Assembly: GCF_027580225.2 (NCBI RefSeq)
Contig: NW_027395277.1
Location: 558,001-622,000, forward strand
Direction of reading: 5' to 3'
DNA from: Misgurnus anguillicaudatus
Lineage: Eukaryota; Chordata; Actinopteri; Cypriniformes; Cobitidae
Length of the DNA: 64,000 nt
Shown here piece by piece: positions 59,221 to 64,000 of the stretch. Position 1 is the stretch's first letter, and every line of letters starts with the position of its first letter. The notes below the pieces were generated by a model. It had not been told where the DNA came from. It saw only the letters and a list, made by a program, of their open reading frames with translations, and ran no database searches. Made by a program: the position numbers and the translations under genes.

Positions 59221-59284
59221 TCAAACTTTAAAGTCTTCGTTCTTCACCTCCTGGCTGTCCTGCGCTGCAGTCTCATGTACGTCC
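59221..59284 (-). CDS. candidate terminal exon, gene unknown
   Basis: After the acceptor TCTTGCAG the minus strand reads DVHETAAQDSQEVKNEDFKV and then TGA. The charged, low-complexity composition looks like a protein tail. No upstream exon could be linked with confidence. Confidence 0.35.
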
Positions 59285-59890
59285 CTGCAAGACATTTGAT
59301 GATCTTATTATCTATCTATTACAGGTTAAATCCATCATTCTTTCCATATCATATTATTTCTTCTCACTCTATCATAATAAACTAATATAATTCTTTCTTA
59401 AACATGCAATATATAACTTGTGTATATATGTTATGATAGAAGTTTGTCATGCATCTATATTTTTGACTCAGTTTTTCTTTCTCTGTTGTATGACACATAT
59501 CTTTATATCTGTGTAACTCATCAAAACAGTAATAACAAAAGACAAGAATAACACTCTTGTTTTAGTAAGCAGATAGATTTGTTTAAATTGTGTAAAGCTG
59601 TTTCAAACATTACATGCTTATCCGTGGTGTATCCATAGAATTCCTCCTGGGCACAATATAGTATGTTCCACTTCGGATACAGTCTTTCAAGATAAAAAAA
59701 ATCGCTAAATAAAACAGACACAAACATCATATTTATGTCCATGTAACATAAGTCATTAGCCATAAGTGGCATCCATTGCATTTGTTTTTTTTTTCTCAAA
59801 CTAAACAATGAAAAACACAAAACACATCATACATTCAGGTGGTCCGCTTGAGAAAATGAAAAGAGTTGATAAATCTGTAACGTTATAGAA

Positions 59891-60278
59891 TCAAAGTGGT
59901 TTGTCCTCCTCATTCAGTCGGTCTTCAAATGAAAATGTACCGGGTGGGTCTGACTTCCGAAAGATCATGAACCACGTCGGGTCTGACAACAGAAAACACA
60001 CAAATATGATCACAGGTCAAATTTGATTTCTGCTATAACTTAAATCTTACAACATTTCCATTAAAGTGTGTACCGTATAAGAAACTATTTCTTCATTTAT
60101 AACTCTCAAGAGTGAATAAACACGCATGTTGCCTACCATAATAGCCTGTTCCAGGAAATGAAGAGCTAATTTTTTCTTTTAACTCTCTTATGGTGGTGTT
60201 CTCAAATTTTTCTCTTGAAGTTGCCACATCTAATGTTAATGTTTGTCCATCACAAGTTTTAATGTAAACCTTGAACAT
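59891..60278 (-). CDS. ubiquitin-like protein without GG tail
   Basis: Two exons (60278-60137 and 59982-59891) give 77 aa. The strand MFKVYIKTCDGQTLTLDV matches ubiquitin's first hairpin, NTTIRELKEKI matches its helix, and FMIFRK...FEDRLNEEDKPL matches the region around beta-4. The frame stops before the last strand and the LRGG tail, so conjugation to targets is not possible in this form. The splice (TATG|GTAGGC to TTGTCAG|ACCC) keeps frame. A possible earlier in-frame Met (nine codons upstream) exists; Met 60278 is preferred because it begins the fold. Function unknown; a stand-alone Ubl near USP-like genes is suggestive only. Confidence 0.6.
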
Positions 60279-60320
60279 CCTTCTGAGTCTAGTGCAACTT
60301 AACAAAACGAAAGTATTGCT

Positions 60321-60512
60321 TCAGCTATCGTTTGCTGCTTCTTTTATGGATTTATTGTCAGGTTGCATACCAACTTTTTGGTGCATACGGCCACCATCTG
60401 TGCTGGAGTGTGAAGTGACTTCATTATAGGCGTCTGTTAAAAGATGTCTTCTATTTTGTAACATGAAGTTTGAAACAACTTTACACAATTCAAACAAACC
60501 CTTCTTTCCCAC
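60321..60512 (-). CDS. candidate terminal exon or short ORF, unknown
   Basis: After a GCTGTCTAG acceptor (60516) the minus strand reads GKKGLFELCKVVSNFMLQNR... to a stop after NKSIKEAANDS. The first half looks like an amphipathic helix. It lies just upstream of the ubiquitin-like gene on the same strand and could be the end of another gene. Not recognised. Confidence 0.35.
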   Translation of the reverse strand: MGKKGLFELCKVVSNFMLQNRRHLLTDAYNEVTSHSSTDGGRMHQKVGMQPDNKSIKEAANDS

Positions 60513-60781
60513 ATCTAGACAGCAAATAAACAGTTCATATTATAGGAAAATTGATTATGTGAATTTGCAAATATGAAGGAAACAGTTGAACATGTGTTGT
60601 TATTTGGTTTTGGATATGAACAGAAAAGTAATGAGTTACTAAGAGAGCTACTTGAAATAAGATGTAAATAAAATGTTCAATCACCAACATAGGAAAAACA
60701 AAACAAGGATACGGGAACATTGTAAGGATAGTTTTAAAGGGGACATTCCATGAAAATCAGACTTTTTCCACGTTTAAGTGC

Positions 60782-61132
60782 TATAATCGGGTCCCCACCC
60801 AGCAAGCAATTTTGCGGCTAATAGACGTCTAGTAGCCGTCTAAACACCCCCCCTGACGTCTAGGCTAAAACATGGCTAATTTTGGGCTGTCAGTGAAAAT
60901 CTAGTAGACGTCTATCATAGCCCAAGAATAGACTAGTCATCAAATAGACGGCTACTAAACGTCTACATATATACGTCTAATAGACGGTGAATGTGGGTCT
61001 AGGCTAATAAAAGGCTAATTTTGGGCTGTCAGTGAAAATCTAGTAGACGTCTATCATAGCCCAAGAATAGACTAGCCGTTAAATAGACGGCTATTAAATG
61101 ACTACACGTGTGTGTCTAATAAACAACAAAAG
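60782..61132. repeat. tandem repeat built of TAGACGTCTA palindromes
   Basis: Two units with a period of about 139 bp start at GTCTAGGCTA (60858 and 60997). They share the run GCTAATTTTGGGCTGTCAGT and AGTAGACGTCTATCATAGCC. GACGTC-type palindromes recur throughout. Probably part of a DNA transposon or minisatellite. Confidence 0.7.
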
Positions 61133-61380
61133 AATGGCTAAAGAATTCTTTTTAATCCATTAAAAAAGGTTATCATAAACATGTAATCATGCAATTTATT
61201 ACAAGAAATATTGTTAATACAATAGAAATTCAGATAAGACAAAATGAAAAACTACTTTTAACAAAAAGAATAAAAACAGTAACAAAATAAAAGCATAAAT
61301 AACAAAATACAATTTTAAAAATGAAATAACATCTAAACATTAACAAACTATCTTCAGTTCACTTCAACTTATTAATTGTA

Positions 61381-61484
61381 CTAATTTCTATACACCACGT
61401 CCTCCCTGGTGCCTGTTTGAAATGCCCCCATTCCATCCCTCCCTTCCAGTTCTGTTGCTGCTGGAAAGTTGTTCAACACAGCAT
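61381..61484 (-). CDS. candidate terminal exon, gene unknown
   Basis: After the acceptor ATTTGGCAG the minus strand encodes AVLNNFPAATELEGRDGM and FQTGTREDVVYRN, then TAG. It has good splice context and protein-like composition. It may belong with the exon at 63444-63509, with intermediate exons unidentified. Confidence 0.4.
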
Positions 61485-62796
61485 CTGCCAAATATGAAAA
61501 GAATGCATGAGACAAGTATTTTTGCTTTATATTAAATGTGATAGTCATTCTCTTTGGAAAAAGTCATATATAAATATTGACAGGTCAACAACAGTAATCA
61601 TATCGTTCTCATTACTACAAACACAAGTGCATGTTTCTCTGCGTGTGTTTAATGACATTCTGGAACTAGCAAAAGAGGCTTAAAGGCAGGGTATCTGATT
61701 TTGATCCAGAAACATTTTAGTTATGCTGGTTGAAAGTCTCCTCAAGTCTTGATAGCAATCACTATGTTAAGTTGTCTGAATGTGTATTTTTATATATTTG
61801 TGTCATCTGTAAAAGGCGTAGGACCAAAAAACGTTCAACAAATCATTGAACCCCGACCGAATGCAATATTTGGACATGGGCCAGTTACCGGTTTAAAGGT
61901 ATACCGAGATTTTCAGAGTCAAGGTTTTAAAAACCACATACCGTTTTCAATGTATGAACTGTGTTTACACAAAGTGAATTAAATCATGTAATTGAATTCA
62001 TGTTTACATTTACAACTGAAAGAATATTATCATTTAAAGGCTTTATTTTAAACTGGCATAAATGTTGTTTGTTGTTTAAAAATAAAATGTATTGTGTCCA
62101 GTTGAAAAGTTGATGTTTTAATACGCAGACATTTGAAAATAACACATTTTAGTGTCACAATGGCAATACCGTAACACCGTGGTATTTTTGCTTATGGTTA
62201 TCATCCAGAATCTCATTCCGGCCCATGCCTAATTGGAAGCATTACATTTTTGCCCCTCTTCTGTGAACGTGTTTTGCATGCCACTTCACACCCTGTTCAC
62301 GCTCTGTAAAAATAGGGAGAATCAAATAAACTTTCCTGCTGAATTGACACAGGAGCTACAAAACGAAAAACATTTTGAAACAACAAAAAAAAAAACATCT
62401 GGATGAGCAAAGAGCAAAAACCCAAATTAACATTGGTAACTTCACTGCTTTTCCGCAAGATGGAAACAGCTACAGGTCTGAAAGGGTCGTTGCAGTGTTT
62501 CTTTTGGAAAGGTAGGTATACAGTGTGATTCTATTTTGATGGATTCAGATTGTATTTTAATGAAACGTGTTGCTTATGTAGTTTGTGTTCCTTTACGAAT
62601 TAGTGCAATGATATTTATCTTTTCAAATTTCTAAACGTGCTGCATTTAATTCGGATTAAAAACAGTTTATGTTGGTTATTTTGGTAATGTTATTCACTTT
62701 GTCAGTCTTACTGGATAATGAGATAGGAGTGTGCTTCTGGTTGGTGCGTGTAGGCTAAAGTTAGTATTTTTCAAAATCAAATACCCTGCCCTTTAA
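61485..62796. other. intron or intergenic DNA with weak exon candidates
   Basis: Minus strand near 62245-62310: a TTTTTACAG acceptor is followed by a short open stretch (REQGVKWHAKHVHRR) ending in a stop. Plus strand at 62460-62513: an ATG frame (METATGLKGSLQCFFWK) ends at a GTAGGT donor. Neither can be confirmed. Confidence 0.25.
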
Positions 62797-63201
62797 AGGA
62801 ATAGTCTACCCTTTTGCCATATTAAACTATGTTATTACCTCAACTTAGACAAATTGATACATATCTATCTTTTTTCAATGTGTGCACTGTATAGCGCGTC
62901 GTGAATGTGTTAGCATTTAGCCTAGACCCATTCATTCCTATGGTACCAAACAGGGAAGCCACCAAACACTTCCGTGTTTTCCCTATTTAAAGAATGTTAC
63001 ATGAGGAGTTATACCAGTAAGTATGGTGCCACAAAATAAAACTTTTTTTTGGTACCATAGGAATGAATGGGGCTAGGCTAAATGCGAACACATTAACAAC
63101 ACACTGTGCAGTGCACGCATTGAAAAAAGATAGATATGTATTAATTCGTCTAGGTCGAGGTAATAACATAGTTTAATATGGCAAAAGGGTAGACTATTCC
63201 T
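62797..63201. mobile_element. TTAA MITE, complete
   Basis: AGGAATAGTCTACCC at the left and GTAGACTATTCCT at the right, each flanked by TTAA (62793-62796, 63202-63205). The arms are inverted over more than 150 bp. Same family as 1065-1787. Confidence 0.85.
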
Positions 63202-63443
63202 TTAAGATGCCAAGCATAAAATATTCACAATACAATCTTATGGACATAAAACATCTAAACAATATTGTATGGGTGAGTTAACTGTTGTATCGGCAAAGAG
63301 TAATTTAATCTGGGGCTTTTAATATTTAGAAAATATTAAGGCAGTACCGGACTGTCGTCAATTACACCTCACATAGCCTAATGTCATATTAAATGTATTA
63401 TTTTGTGAAACACCATTCAGCCTAAAACTACAAACACACTTAC

Positions 63444-63509
63444 CTTTAATAACTGAGCTGATGTTTTTTCAAATGCTTGCTTCTGCGGTGGACCACCACC
63501 ACCATTCAT
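63444..63509 (-). CDS. candidate first coding exon, gene unknown
   Basis: ATG at 63509 opens MNGGGGPPQKQAFEKTSAQL, continuing to a consensus donor (AAAG|GTAAGT) in phase 0. The start context (AACATGAA) is good. The Gly/Pro-rich start and helix-like continuation are plausible for a small cytosolic protein. Not recognised. Confidence 0.4.
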
Positions 63510-64000
63510 GTTGAACTTTGAAATTAATGAATTTTAGGGAACTCTAAAATACAAAAGATAATGTTGTTAACATTTGCAGACTTACATATATTTTTGATTT
63601 TTTGTGACCACATGAAAGACTGCGTTGACACCACAATGTCTTATTAATATTGCATGTTTATAGAATTTACCTGTCCAGCATTCTTCCGGCACGGTCTCTC
63701 AAGTTTCTCCCTCCAGTTTCACACAGCTTTGACACCTGAATAGCACATGCATATGTCAGTAATTGTACAGTATTGTATGCTTCAGTGTACAAGTGTTTAC
63801 CAACCTTTAAGGCTAATGCCCACTGACCTGCAAGTTTTCCCTCACTAACACAATAAAAATCTTTTTTTCCAACAAACTGAAGGCCTGTGAGTTAAATCCA
63901 TATGGAAAAATAGCTTTCCCCCACAATCTATCTCTGTATGCATAATTGTAAAGCATAACTGCCTACATTACTTTAAGCAACACAGTGATAACTTAGCTAA
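63510..64000. other. end of window, nothing firm
   Basis: Possible upstream untranslated exons of the minus-strand gene, but no clear splice pairs or repeats. Confidence 0.3.

Noticed and set aside
62460..62513. Plus-strand ATG frame ending at a GTAGGT donor
   Set aside because: Single short exon with no partner found; kept only as a weak note in the 61485-62796 entry.

Overview
The window is vertebrate genomic DNA, most probably from a teleost and plausibly a cypriniform. Genes are small, intron-split and widely spaced. The DNA between them is packed with fish-type transposons: Tc1/mariner, hAT, PIF/Harbinger, TTAA-target MITEs, DIRS retrotransposons, and L1-like and L2-like LINEs. Nothing bacterial or viral was recognised. 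The species call is inference from repeat and gene families, not a database match.

The main content, about 1-38.6 kb on the + strand, is a tandem array of three copies of one multi-exon gene. The first exons of copies 2 and 3 encode a stonustoxin/verrucotoxin-like (SNTX) protein: a MACPF/CDC-related N-terminal region, a helical region, a thioredoxin-like segment and a fibronectin type III (FN3) domain. A 22-nt exon then joins it in frame to about ten short exons that encode a compact ubiquitin-specific-protease (USP) fold. Splice phases agree through all three copies. Predicted products are 890 aa (copy 2) and 885 aa (copy 3). Only the last 282 residues of copy 1 lie in the window. In every copy the USP His and Asp are kept, but the catalytic Cys is Ser or Asn, so the module looks like a pseudo-deubiquitinase. 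Copy 3 carries a textbook interferon-response element upstream of its first exon.

Layout: 1-6.7 kb, copy 1 USP half, with a Tc1 and two MITEs in its introns. 6.7-10 kb, intergenic, with a 1.8-kb element absent from the matching site before copy 3. 10-24.5 kb, copy 2, whose SNTX and USP halves are split by nested retrotransposons (DIRS containing an L2-like LINE and a solo LTR). 25.2-38.6 kb, copy 3, with a nested hAT/Tc1 complex beginning exactly at a splice donor and a Harbinger element in its last intron. 39-45.6 kb, repeats and an L1-like LINE interrupted by two DNA transposons. 46.5-48.3 kb, a complete minus-strand actinoporin-like gene. 48.3-59 kb, mostly repeats. 59.2-63.5 kb, minus strand: a 77-aa ubiquitin-like protein lacking a GG tail, plus several candidate exons of unrecognised genes.

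Two unrelated pore-forming-protein families, a pseudo-USP domain and a ubiquitin-like protein therefore lie within about 60 kb. This fits a rapidly evolving immune or defence cluster, but a functional link is inference.
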